Assembly: GCA_051888795.1 (NCBI GenBank)
Contig: JBJFCD010000167.1
Location: 1 to 64,000 of the forward strand
Source: MD308 sp051888795
GTDB lineage: Bacteria; Bacillota; Clostridia; Lachnospirales; Lachnospiraceae
Direction of reading: 5' to 3'
DNA: 64,000 bases
The notes under the pieces were generated by a model that had not been told where the DNA came from, made no database searches, and saw only the letters and a program-made list of their open reading frames with translations. The position numbers were made by a program, and so were the translations under genes. Every line of letters starts with the position of its first letter. The stretch's first letter is position 1. Positions 16,137 to 24,386 of the stretch are shown here, piece after piece.

Positions 16137-17374
16137 TTAAGAAATTGCGCATGAAATTAATTGCAGCATCTATGGTATCGCTTTTGATAGTTTTACTCAT
16201 CATTGAAGGAATTATCGCAATGCTGAATTATAACAAAATCGTGACGGAGGCTGACAGGATTTTAGAAATTCTTGATGAAAACGATGGAAAGCTTCCTAAG
16301 ATGGATCTTTATCCTAAAAAGGATAATGATATACCGAGGAGAAAATCACATCAGTCATCCTCTGAGTTTCCGTATGAATCCAGATATTTTTCGGTATTAA
16401 TGGATGAAGATGGAGAAGTAATATCTTCGGATACCGGAAAAATCACGATAGTAGATAGTGATGCAGCAATTGAATATGCACAGACAATATGGGAAAAAGG
16501 CAGTAAAGAGGGATTTATTGAGAATTACCGCTATTATGTTTCTGAAACAGAATCGGATATCAGAATTATTTTTCTGGATTGCGGTCGAAGCCTGTCTACT
16601 TTTTCTGACTTTATTATTACAGGTATCACAGTATCTGTAATAGGGTTAGTGTCAGTGTTCATTCTTATGATTTTTGTGTCTTCATATATTGTAAAACCAT
16701 TTTCTGAGAATTATGAAAAACAAAAGCGTTTTATTACAGATGCAGGGCATGAGCTAAAAACACCTTTGACAATCATTGATGCGGACACCGAAGTTCTGGA
16801 GATGGATTTTGGCGAAAATGAGTGGATTGCTGATATTCAGACTCAGACAAAAAGAATGGCGGATCTGACAAATAATCTGATTTTACTATCGCGTATGGAA
16901 GAAGAGCGAAAAAAGGAACTAATGATAGAGTTTCCTCTGTCAGATGTGGTTGAAGAAACTGTAGGAACGTTTCAGTCCCTTATAAAAACTCAGAATAAAA
17001 CATTAAAAAGCAATATTAAACCGCTGATTGTTATGAAAGGTGATGAAAAAGCTATCAGGCAGCTTGTCACGATTTTGCTCGATAATGCAGTGAAATATTC
17101 GGATGAAGAAGGGCGGATTGAAGTATCATTAGAAAAACAAAAGAACAGAATCCGTTTTTCTGTTTTTAATACGACAGAGATGATTTCAAGGGAGCATCTG
17201 GAACATTTGTTTGACAGGTTTTACAGGACGGACAGTTCGAGAAATTCACAGACAGGAGGATATGGACTGGGACTTTCGATTGCAGCGGCTACAGTGAATG
17301 CTCATAAAGGAAAAATTGTTGCTCTGACGGAGGACGAAAAGTCATTGTTGATTGTAGTTACTTTTCCGGCATGA
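16133..17374 (+). CDS. Sensor histidine kinase
   Basis: This 413-residue membrane kinase has transmembrane helices at about 10-32 and 160-187 around an extracellular domain of some 125 residues. His206 in TDAGHELKTPLT is the phosphorylation site; the N box is LLDNAVKYS and the G2 box GGYGLGLSIA. There is no obvious HAMP; a short linker (VKPFSENYEKQKRF) joins the membrane to the kinase core. It is paired with the upstream response regulator and probably senses an envelope or extracellular signal together with the preceding lipoprotein. Confidence 0.9.
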   Translation: MIKKLRMKLIAASMVSLLIVLLIIEGIIAMLNYNKIVTEADRILEILDENDGKLPKMDLYPKKDNDIPRRKSHQSSSEFPYESRYFSVLMDEDGEVISSDTGKITIVDSDAAIEYAQTIWEKGSKEGFIENYRYYVSETESDIRIIFLDCGRSLSTFSDFIITGITVSVIGLVSVFILMIFVSSYIVKPFSENYEKQKRFITDAGHELKTPLTIIDADTEVLEMDFGENEWIADIQTQTKRMADLTNNLILLSRMEEERKKELMIEFPLSDVVEETVGTFQSLIKTQNKTLKSNIKPLIVMKGDEKAIRQLVTILLDNAVKYSDEEGRIEVSLEKQKNRIRFSVFNTTEMISREHLEHLFDRFYRTDSSRNSQTGGYGLGLSIAAATVNAHKGKIVALTEDEKSLLIVVTFPA

Positions 17375-17447
17375 TCTTTTCTGGTATATTTATGCTATTT
17401 TCACTTTATGTTTTTAGTTTCACATTTATTTTTGTGTAAAATTACCT

Positions 17448-17476
17448 TTGAAAATCTTTATAAATTTCGATAGAAT
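17448..17476 (+). promoter_or_regulatory. Promoter of the MATE leader transcript
   Basis: TTGAAA (17448-17453) and TAGAAT (17471-17476) are exactly 17 bp apart. Transcription would begin about 17483, just before the structured leader. Confidence 0.6.
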
Positions 17477-17482
17477 ATTTAC

Positions 17483-17540
17483 TATACAACGTGTAGCGTT
17501 TGACTGCGTAAATCCGGTTGAGCGCTGCGCGTTTTTTTTA
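17483..17540 (+). ncRNA. Structured leader with terminator; candidate guanidine-IV (mepA) riboswitch
   Basis: AACGTGTAGCG (17488-17498) pairs with CGCTGCGCGTT (17523-17533) over 11 bp using two G-U pairs, and six more T follow (17534-17539), which makes an intrinsic terminator. The 24-base loop region contains TTTGACTGCGTAAATCCGG. The ribosome-binding site of a MATE gene lies about 20 bases further on, so the leader can turn the gene on or off by early termination. The guanidine-IV class (mepA motif) is known from short leaders of MATE genes in Clostridia. Assignment to that class is from gene context and memory of its size, not from an alignment. Confidence 0.55.
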
Positions 17541-17571
17541 TTTTCTAAAACTTTATGGAGGGTGAATTTTG

Positions 17572-18963
17572 ATGGATATAAAATCAAATACTTTTTTAGA
17601 AACAGAACCGGTAGGAAAATTAATGCGTAAATATTCGATACCGTGTATTATTTCTCTGCTGGTTGCAGCACTTTATAATATTGTGGATCAGATTTTCATT
17701 GCTAATGCAACTTATCTGGGATCATATGGAAATGCAGCGAATACAGTTGTATTCCCGTTAACTGTTGTTGCACTGGCTATTGCAGTATTGATTGGTGATG
17801 GCTGTTGTACATTTGTCAGTATCTGTCTGGGAGCAAAAGAAAATGAAAAGGCGCACAGAAGTATCGGAAATGCTATTATGCTCTGTATTATAGTAAGTAT
17901 TATTCTTACTGCAATTTATCTGATTTTTCAGGAACCAATACTTGGAATGTTTGGAGGTCGTGTAAATCCCGAAACATTTCGTCATTCAAAAGAATATTTC
18001 TTTTATATTTCACTTGGTATTCCTTTTTATATGTTCGGTCAGGCTATGAATCCGATTATCCGTTCTGACGGAAGTCCCAAATTTGCTATGGCATCTACTT
18101 TGGTTGGAGCTGTGATCAATATTATTCTGGATCCGATTTTTATCTTTGTTTTAAAATGGGGCATGATGGGAGCAGCGGTTGCAACTGTATTTGGACAGAT
18201 TGTAACAGCAGTGCTTGCTATATGGTATCTGTTCCACATGAAAGCAGTGAAACTTAAAAAAGACAGTTTCAGATTCAAAGGAAGCTTAATTGCTAAGTTT
18301 ATTCCTCTTGGACTTTGCAGTTTGTTGTCTCAGATTTCACTGGTGGCATCCATGGCCGCAGTTAATAATATGATTCGAAAATACGGTGCGGCTGATCCGA
18401 TATTCGGCCAGTCCCAATATGCTCAGATTCCAATGGCTGTAGTAGGAATTGTTATGAAGTTCTTCCAGATTGTTATTTCGATTGCAGTAGGGCTGGCAGC
18501 AGGATGTATTCCTGTTGTTGGTTATAATATCGGTGCAGGTCGTAAAGACCGTGCCAGAAGTCTGTTTACTCATCTGCTTGTGGCAGAGGCTGTTGTCGGA
18601 GCGGTTGCTCTTATCATTGTTGAAGTATTTCCAAAACAGCTTATTTCTGTTTTCGGAGCAGCAAATGAGAGTGCCTACTATACGGAATTTGCGATTAAAT
18701 CTTTCCGTATCTATCTGTGTATGATGATTTTCGCATGTGTAAACAAAGGAACATTTATTTATTTACAGTCTTTGGGAAAAGCCTTGGCTTCAACAGCATT
18801 ATCTATGGTTCGAGAAGTAGTGTTTGGTGTAGGATTTGCTTTGTTGCTTCCGGTGTTTTTTGGACTGGATGGAGTTCTTTATTCCATGCCGGTATCAGAC
18901 ATATTAACATTTGTGATCTCAATTATTATGATCAGATATACTTATAAATCATTGAAAGAGTAA
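17572..18963 (+). CDS. MATE-family efflux transporter (MepA-like)
   Basis: This 463-residue twelve-helix exporter begins with KSNTFLETEPVGKLMRKYSI and contains ALYNIVDQIFIA and IGDGCCTFVSICLGA in the first half and SLVASMAAVNNMIRKYG in the second. It resembles the MepA group of multidrug antiporters. GGAGGGTG lies before ATG 17572. Upstream is a short leader ending in a terminator, so expression is likely set by attenuation rather than by a protein repressor. A cytidylate-kinase-like gene follows after 11 bp, a gene order I associate with Clostridia. Confidence 0.88.
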   Translation: MDIKSNTFLETEPVGKLMRKYSIPCIISLLVAALYNIVDQIFIANATYLGSYGNAANTVVFPLTVVALAIAVLIGDGCCTFVSICLGAKENEKAHRSIGNAIMLCIIVSIILTAIYLIFQEPILGMFGGRVNPETFRHSKEYFFYISLGIPFYMFGQAMNPIIRSDGSPKFAMASTLVGAVINIILDPIFIFVLKWGMMGAAVATVFGQIVTAVLAIWYLFHMKAVKLKKDSFRFKGSLIAKFIPLGLCSLLSQISLVASMAAVNNMIRKYGAADPIFGQSQYAQIPMAVVGIVMKFFQIVISIAVGLAAGCIPVVGYNIGAGRKDRARSLFTHLLVAEAVVGAVALIIVEVFPKQLISVFGAANESAYYTEFAIKSFRIYLCMMIFACVNKGTFIYLQSLGKALASTALSMVREVVFGVGFALLLPVFFGLDGVLYSMPVSDILTFVISIIMIRYTYKSLKE

Positions 18964-18974
18964 GGAGGTTGCGT

Positions 18975-19559
18975 ATGAAGAACAGAGTTATAACAATCAG
19001 CCGTGAGTTTGGAAGCGGCGGTAGAACCATAGGAAAGAAAGTTGCAGAAAAACTGGGAATCCCATGTTATGATCACGAGCTTATTGAAAAAATTGCTGAG
19101 GAAAGCGGATTTGCAAAAGAATATGTAAAAGAAAAGGCAGAATATGCGCCTTATAGTAACTGGTTTGCAAATGCATTTTCCGACCGTTCAATGAATGGAA
19201 TTTCCGCTCAGGATTATCTCTGGACTGTGCAGAGAAAAATTATATCAGATTTGGCTGCAGAGGGCCCCTGTGTGATTGTGGGACGATGCGCAGACTATAT
19301 TCTGAAAGACGAGGCAGATTGCCTGAAGGTATTTGTGCATGCAGATATGAAAGCACGTGCAGAGCGAATAGTAAAACTTTACGGAGAAGCAAAAGAGGCG
19401 CCGGAAAAGCGTTTGAAAGATAAAGATAAGAGACGTTCAGCCTATTATAGATTCTATACGGATTCTGAATGGGGAAATGTAAAGAATTATCATATCTCCT
19501 TAGACAGTGGAGTACTTGGCATTGAAAAATGTGTGGAGATCATAGCGGATCTGTTTTAA
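18975..19559 (+). CDS. Cytidylate kinase-like family protein
   Basis: This 194-residue P-loop-type protein of the cytidylate-kinase-like family begins ITISREFGSGGRTIGKKVAE and includes YDHELIEKIAEESG and GRCADYIL. The GSGGRTIG loop replaces the classical Walker A GxxGxGKS. Real Cmk is about 220 residues and usually lies next to rpsA or plsC, so this is a paralogue of unknown substrate. ATG 18975 follows AAGGAGG; a TTG six bases earlier overlaps the spacing. It is likely co-transcribed with the MATE gene and ended by the terminator at 19568. Confidence 0.82.
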   Translation: MKNRVITISREFGSGGRTIGKKVAEKLGIPCYDHELIEKIAEESGFAKEYVKEKAEYAPYSNWFANAFSDRSMNGISAQDYLWTVQRKIISDLAAEGPCVIVGRCADYILKDEADCLKVFVHADMKARAERIVKLYGEAKEAPEKRLKDKDKRRSAYYRFYTDSEWGNVKNYHISLDSGVLGIEKCVEIIADLF

Positions 19560-19567
19560 AGATGAAT

Positions 19568-19599
19568 AAAAAGCTTTGGTGAAAAATCCAAAGCTTTTT
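19568..19599 (+). terminator. Rho-independent terminator
   Basis: AAAAAGCTTTGG (19568-19579) pairs perfectly with CCAAAGCTTTTT (19588-19599) across an eight-base loop. It ends the MATE/kinase-like unit. Confidence 0.85.
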
Positions 19600-19685
19600 A
19601 TAGTTTAAAAATAAGATATTTTTAATGTCACTTTTAAGATTGTCATGTTATAATATGTCTGTTATGTTTGTAGGAGGAAGATAAG

Positions 19686-20360
19686 ATGCGTTTACTTGTG
19701 GTAGAAGATGAGAAAGATATGAATCGTATCCTTGTGAATAAACTGGAAAAAGAAGGATATAATGTTGATTCTTGTTTTGACGGGAACACAGCTATGGATT
19801 ATCTTACGCTGGCAGACTATGATGGTGTGATACTTGATATTATGCTTCCGGGAATGGATGGATTTCAGGTGCTCAGGAAGCTTCGCGCGGCTGGACGACA
19901 GACTCCGGTTCTGTTTTTAAGTGCGAAAGGGGATACAGAGGACATTGTTGAAGGTCTGAATATGGGTGCTGATGATTATCTTGTAAAGCCTTTTGCGTTT
20001 AAGGAGCTGATCGCCAGAATTAAAGTTATGACACGCAGAAAACCGGAGATACAGGAAAATATTTACAGATGCAAAGATCTGGTAATCGATTATAATACTC
20101 ATGAGGTGACGCGGGCAGGAATTCCTATTTCGCTGTCGCCGAAAGAGTTTTCTGTTCTTTTATATCTTGTGAGGAATAAAAATATCATTGTTACCAGAGA
20201 GCAGATAGAGTCGAATGTATGGAAGATGAAGCCGGAAGGGAGCTCTAATCTGGTAGATGTATATATCCGATATCTTAGAAGAAAGATTGATGATGATTTT
20301 GAAGAAAAAATGATTTTGACTGTGCGAGGAACAGGGTATATGTTAAAATGCGAAGAATGA
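19686..20360 (+). CDS. OmpR-family response regulator
   Basis: The 224-residue protein has phospho-acceptor Asp51 in GVILDIMLPG, Lys101 in YLVKPF and a DNA-binding winged helix in the last 95 residues (SLSPKEFSVLLYLVRNKN; VDVYIRYLRRKID; VRGTGYMLKCEE). TATAAT lies about 30 bp upstream and TAGGAGGAAG precedes the ATG. It overlaps the following kinase gene. Domain layout matches the regulator at 15462, so the two systems are paralogous. Confidence 0.9.
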   Translation: MRLLVVEDEKDMNRILVNKLEKEGYNVDSCFDGNTAMDYLTLADYDGVILDIMLPGMDGFQVLRKLRAAGRQTPVLFLSAKGDTEDIVEGLNMGADDYLVKPFAFKELIARIKVMTRRKPEIQENIYRCKDLVIDYNTHEVTRAGIPISLSPKEFSVLLYLVRNKNIIVTREQIESNVWKMKPEGSSNLVDVYIRYLRRKIDDDFEEKMILTVRGTGYMLKCEE

Positions 20361-21709
20361 AACAGATGTCTATAAGAAAATACATAACAATTTATCTTAT
20401 TTTTCTGATTCTTGCAATTTCATTTATTATGTCTCTCTTTGTAAATGTGCTTGCAGACAGAGTTATTCATTATGATATTCAGGGTACTCTGGTCAGAGAG
20501 ATGATGAAAAATAATAAAAATATCCAGTTTGTTGACGGAAAGTTTCAACCGAATGAATCATTTGAATATGAAGATGACGGGAAATATTTTCAGGTCCTCA
20601 GTGAAAATGGAAAGCTGCTTCTCGGGGAAAATCCAGATGGAGTAGAAGTGCCGGAGATAGTTGAGAATCAAAGGCTTAGTATATGGACATATGAAGGAAA
20701 AGAGTATTATATTATTGAACGGGTCAACAGAAAACTGACGAAAGAAACAGGATATATTATTTATAATCGCTGTATTGTAGGAAAGAAAAATATAGACAGC
20801 AAATATCAGTTTATTAAAATAATTGCTTATAGTACGATTCCAGTGTTTCTTTTGTTTGTTCTCTGTGCGGGTCTGATGATGTCAAAAAAGATTTCCGAAC
20901 CTTTGATACAGATGTCAAAAACAGCGGAAACTATCGGAAAAGATGGAGAACTCTCAAAGCGTATGGAATATGATGGGAAGATTACGGAGCTCGCAATTCT
21001 TTCAGATACAAATAATCATATGCTCGAGAGAGTGGAAAATATGTTTGAGACACAGAAGAGGTTCTCTTCGGATGTTGCTCATGAATTAAGAACACCGATT
21101 GCAGTTCTTCTGGCGCAGTGTGAATATGCAAAAGAATATAGCGGCACAAAAGAAGAATTTGATGAATCGATAGATGTCATTTATCGTCAGGCACAAAAGA
21201 CGAATGAAATTGTCACTCAGCTTTTGAATCTTAACCGGCTCGAGAGAGGAGCAATTGTGTTGGATCTCGAGGAGGTCAGTCTTGATGAGATTATCTGTTC
21301 CATATGTGATGATGTGGAAATAAAAGAAAAAGAAAATGTGAAATTTCAACTTACTCTTCCGGGAATCCGGGCAAATCTTGATGTTGGACTGATGTTTATT
21401 TTGCTACAGAATCTTATTCAGAATGCGGTTAAATACAGCACAAAGCCTGCGGTTGTTGAGATTACTACAGGAAGAGAGAAAGAGAGCGTATTCGTAAAAA
21501 TAAAAGATTACGGATGCGGAATAAAAGAAGAAGAACAGAAAAAAATTTTTACTCCGTTTTACAGGGCTGATAAATCCAGAAATTCTGAGGGATTCGGTCT
21601 TGGTTTGTCGTTGGCACACCGGATTGCGCAGATGCATGGAGGACGGATTGATGTAGAGAGTGTATGGGGGGAAGGAAGTACTTTTACCGTTGTACTTCCG
21701 AAAAGATAA
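20357..21709 (+). CDS. Sensor histidine kinase
   Basis: This kinase of about 450 residues has an N-terminal transmembrane helix, an extracellular domain of about 120 residues, a second helix (IIAYSTIPVFLLFVLCAGLM), a HAMP domain (KISEPLIQMSKTAETIG), the H box DVAHELRTPIAV, an N box LLQNLIQNAVKYS and the G2 box GFGLGLSLAHRI. ATG 20357 gives an ATGA overlap with the regulator; an ATG at 20348 is also possible, and neither has a strong ribosome-binding site. The signal is unknown. A secreted lysozyme gene follows 93 bp later. Confidence 0.88.
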   Translation: MKQMSIRKYITIYLIFLILAISFIMSLFVNVLADRVIHYDIQGTLVREMMKNNKNIQFVDGKFQPNESFEYEDDGKYFQVLSENGKLLLGENPDGVEVPEIVENQRLSIWTYEGKEYYIIERVNRKLTKETGYIIYNRCIVGKKNIDSKYQFIKIIAYSTIPVFLLFVLCAGLMMSKKISEPLIQMSKTAETIGKDGELSKRMEYDGKITELAILSDTNNHMLERVENMFETQKRFSSDVAHELRTPIAVLLAQCEYAKEYSGTKEEFDESIDVIYRQAQKTNEIVTQLLNLNRLERGAIVLDLEEVSLDEIICSICDDVEIKEKENVKFQLTLPGIRANLDVGLMFILLQNLIQNAVKYSTKPAVVEITTGREKESVFVKIKDYGCGIKEEEQKKIFTPFYRADKSRNSEGFGLGLSLAHRIAQMHGGRIDVESVWGEGSTFTVVLPKR

Positions 21710-21802
21710 AATTATTATATAGATTTAATATCGCTTTAATGATCTGTATATAAGATATGGTGCGGTAAGTAATATTGTTTGTGAAATAAGGGGAGAAAAT
21801 TT

Positions 21803-23458
21803 ATGGCAAGAAAGTACAAAGTAACAGCGTTAATACTTATTATGTGTATGAGCATTCTGACGGTGTTTCCTGATCAGGTAATGGCACAGGATGGAGAAAT
21901 ATCCGAAGTTGACGAGTTGGCAGAAGAGCCCCTTTCTATTGAAGAGGAAGATCCGGGGCAGGGAAGACTGACAGGTGATGTCCCGGAAGAGTTTTTCGGA
22001 GATAGTGGAGAAGTGCGTGCAATGTCTGTTGGTGTAACTCACGACAGCCGATTTGCTGAATATGATAAAATTCTCGGAATTGATGTATCAAAATGGAATA
22101 AAACAATTAACTGGAGTAAGGTAAAGGCAGCCGGGGTAGAATTCGCATTCGTACGTGTAGGTTTTCGAGGTTACGAAACGGGTGGGCTTGGCTCGGATGA
22201 ATATGCTGCTGATAATATGAAAAATGCAGCGGCGGCCGGAGTAAAAGTTGGCGCTTACATTTTTTCCCAGGCTATTACAACAAAAGAGGCAATAGAAGAG
22301 GCGGACTATGTGTTACAAAAGGTAAAGGGATATGATATAACAATGCCTCTTGTATTTGACTTTGAATATTATAGTGGCGGACGACTGGAAAAAGCAAACC
22401 TGAGTAGAAGAAAACAGACTGACATTTGTCTTGCGTTTTGTGAGAGAATAGAGGCGGCTGGCTATACACCGCTTGTGTATGCGAATAAGAGTATGTTGAG
22501 TTCAGATTTGTACGCAGAAGAGATCAGTGCAAAATATCCGATCTGGCTGGCGCATTATACGAGTAAAACAAACTATACGGGCGATTACAGTTACTGGCAG
22601 TATTCATCTTCAGGAAGTGTAAACGGAATTTCCGGAAACGTAGATATGAATTACTGGTATGCAGAGCCGGGAACATCTACTGTTTTGTCGAAACCGGGAA
22701 GTACAAAGCTTTCCGGAAAAGCAACCTCATATAATACGATAAAGCTATCATGGAATAAGGTTTCAGATGCGACTGGATACAGACTGTATTATTATAATTC
22801 AACAACGAAATCTTATTCAAAACTTAAAGATATAACCAGTGTGCAGACAACTTCTTATGTAGACAGTGGGAAAAAGGCAAATACCACATATAAGTATAAG
22901 ATAAAAGCTTATAAGAAAAAAGATGGACAGACTGTATTTGGCACTGCTTCAAGTGCGGTTAGTGTGACAACACCGATGAATCAGACCGGTAAGACAAACG
23001 GTACAAATATCAATGTAAGGAAAGGACCGAGTACATCAAAAGCAAAGTTGACTGTGTTGCCTATTAATACAGGAGTAACTATTACAGGGATAAGCGGAGA
23101 CTGGTATCGTGTATCTTTAAAAGTAAATGGAAAAACATGTACCGGATATATTCTGAAGAAATATGTAACTATTATTAAAAAACCAACATTGACTGTCTCG
23201 GCAATATCAGGCAGCAAGATTAAGCTTACCTGGAATAAGATATCCGGCGCAAGCGGATATCAGATTCAGAGGTATAATTCTTCGAAAAATAAATATGAAA
23301 CAATTAAAACGATTAAGAGCGGTTCTACGGTTTCATATACAAACAGTGGATTAAAAGGTAATACAACATATAAATACCGGATTCGCTCCTATAAGGTAGT
23401 GAGAGGCAGAAATATATACAGTTATTACTGCTCCGGTAAGAGCGCAAAAACCTTATAA
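21803..23458 (+). CDS. Secreted GH25 lysozyme with Fn3-SH3-Fn3 tail
   Basis: This 551-residue secreted muramidase has a signal peptide (about 1-28) and an acidic linker. The GH25 domain (about 88-285) has Asp94 in LGIDVSKWN and the Asp186/Glu188 pair in VFDFEYY. It continues with a fibronectin-III-like domain (about 297-390), a bacterial SH3 domain with TNGTNINVRKGPSTSKAK (about 395-455) and a second Fn3-like domain. GH25 enzymes cut the N-acetylmuramoyl-beta-1,4 bond of peptidoglycan; the tail domains probably bind wall or polysaccharide. It may act in wall turnover. Its end is seven bases from the convergent merR gene. Confidence 0.9.
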   Translation: MARKYKVTALILIMCMSILTVFPDQVMAQDGEISEVDELAEEPLSIEEEDPGQGRLTGDVPEEFFGDSGEVRAMSVGVTHDSRFAEYDKILGIDVSKWNKTINWSKVKAAGVEFAFVRVGFRGYETGGLGSDEYAADNMKNAAAAGVKVGAYIFSQAITTKEAIEEADYVLQKVKGYDITMPLVFDFEYYSGGRLEKANLSRRKQTDICLAFCERIEAAGYTPLVYANKSMLSSDLYAEEISAKYPIWLAHYTSKTNYTGDYSYWQYSSSGSVNGISGNVDMNYWYAEPGTSTVLSKPGSTKLSGKATSYNTIKLSWNKVSDATGYRLYYYNSTTKSYSKLKDITSVQTTSYVDSGKKANTTYKYKIKAYKKKDGQTVFGTASSAVSVTTPMNQTGKTNGTNINVRKGPSTSKAKLTVLPINTGVTITGISGDWYRVSLKVNGKTCTGYILKKYVTIIKKPTLTVSAISGSKIKLTWNKISGASGYQIQRYNSSKNKYETIKTIKSGSTVSYTNSGLKGNTTYKYRIRSYKVVRGRNIYSYYCSGKSAKTL

Positions 23459-23465
23459 TAATATA

Positions 23466-24278
23466 TTAACATCCTAATTGGACGGGTATCTGAATTTCAG
23501 TCAGAAACTCGTCCTCTTTCATTGTATCACGATTATCAATTTCAAAAAGTTCAAAAGAGTTTCCAATTGCAGTCATATTATGCAGACGCATATAATCTGT
23601 AATTTCTTTCAGGCAGTCAGCGTTTTGCTCATAGCTGCCCCGGTAATAGTAAGAAAGATAGGTTCCGGCAGGAAACTCACCGTCATATTCTTCCGTTTCC
23701 TTATCCAGAATAAAAAATACAGAATCGTAACGGTTAGGGATTCCGTTTAATAAATCTTTTTCTGAGAGAAAAGCGCCTATTGTCTGATTCCCAAAATTAT
23801 GGATTTTCTTTTCATGCTTGCTCAACAGCTTTTTTATGATCAGATCCATTTCTTCATCCTGAGTAATATATGCGTTTTCACGGACAAAGAGACGGCGGGC
23901 AAGAGATTTGATTCTGATATATCCGGATTCTATATTGCGGGAAGAGGTAAGAGTGTTAATTCGGTCTTTAATTAATTCTTCTTTTTCTTTTAACTCCTGG
24001 AGCTGACATTTTAAAAAACTACTTTCCTTATATAAAATGTCCAGAGTATTGTCGATTGTCTGGTTATCCAGATAATCTTTGATCTGTGCCATAGAAAAAC
24101 CCAGATTTCTGAGATCGCGTATCAAATTCAGTTTGTAGATATCTTTCAGACTGTAAAGACGATATTTATTTGTGTCGCGTTTTGGCTTCAAAATTCCCAG
24201 ACGCTCGTAGTATCGCAGAGAATCAGGTCCGATACCGTACAATTGCGAAATTTCACTGATTTTATAATAGTTTTTCAT
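23466..24278 (-). CDS. MerR-family regulator with effector domain
   Basis: This 270-residue BmrR-like regulator has an N-terminal MerR HTH (YYKISEISQLYGIGPDSLRY then GILKPKRDTNKYRLYSLKDI), a long coiled coil (about 75-118) and a C-terminal ligand-binding part (about 120-270) that resembles the GyrI/AraC effector fold (FPAGTYLSYYYRGSYEQNAD). Such domains bind bulky cationic drugs. It is divergent from the MATE gene at 24387 and the shared promoter has the MerR-type 19-bp spacer. It should activate the exporter when drug is bound. Confidence 0.88.
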   Translation of the reverse strand: MKNYYKISEISQLYGIGPDSLRYYERLGILKPKRDTNKYRLYSLKDIYKLNLIRDLRNLGFSMAQIKDYLDNQTIDNTLDILYKESSFLKCQLQELKEKEELIKDRINTLTSSRNIESGYIRIKSLARRLFVRENAYITQDEEMDLIIKKLLSKHEKKIHNFGNQTIGAFLSEKDLLNGIPNRYDSVFFILDKETEEYDGEFPAGTYLSYYYRGSYEQNADCLKEITDYMRLHNMTAIGNSFELFEIDNRDTMKEDEFLTEIQIPVQLGC

Positions 24279-24315
24279 AATAGCCTCCCAATATAAAAAT
24301 AAAGTATAAAAACTC

Positions 24316-24346
24316 TTGACCTTGGTATTATACTAAGGTTTATGCT
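24316..24346 (+). promoter_or_regulatory. MerR-type promoter of the MATE gene
   Basis: TTGACC (24316-24321) and TATGCT (24341-24346) are 19 bp apart. The spacer holds ACCTTGGTATTATACTAAGGT (24319-24339, written here in full at 21 bases less the final T), a palindrome with one mismatch. The layout copies the one at 10756. Confidence 0.82.
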
Positions 24347-24386
24347 TTAGATGCAAGAAAATACATGGCATAAGAAAGGAATATTT

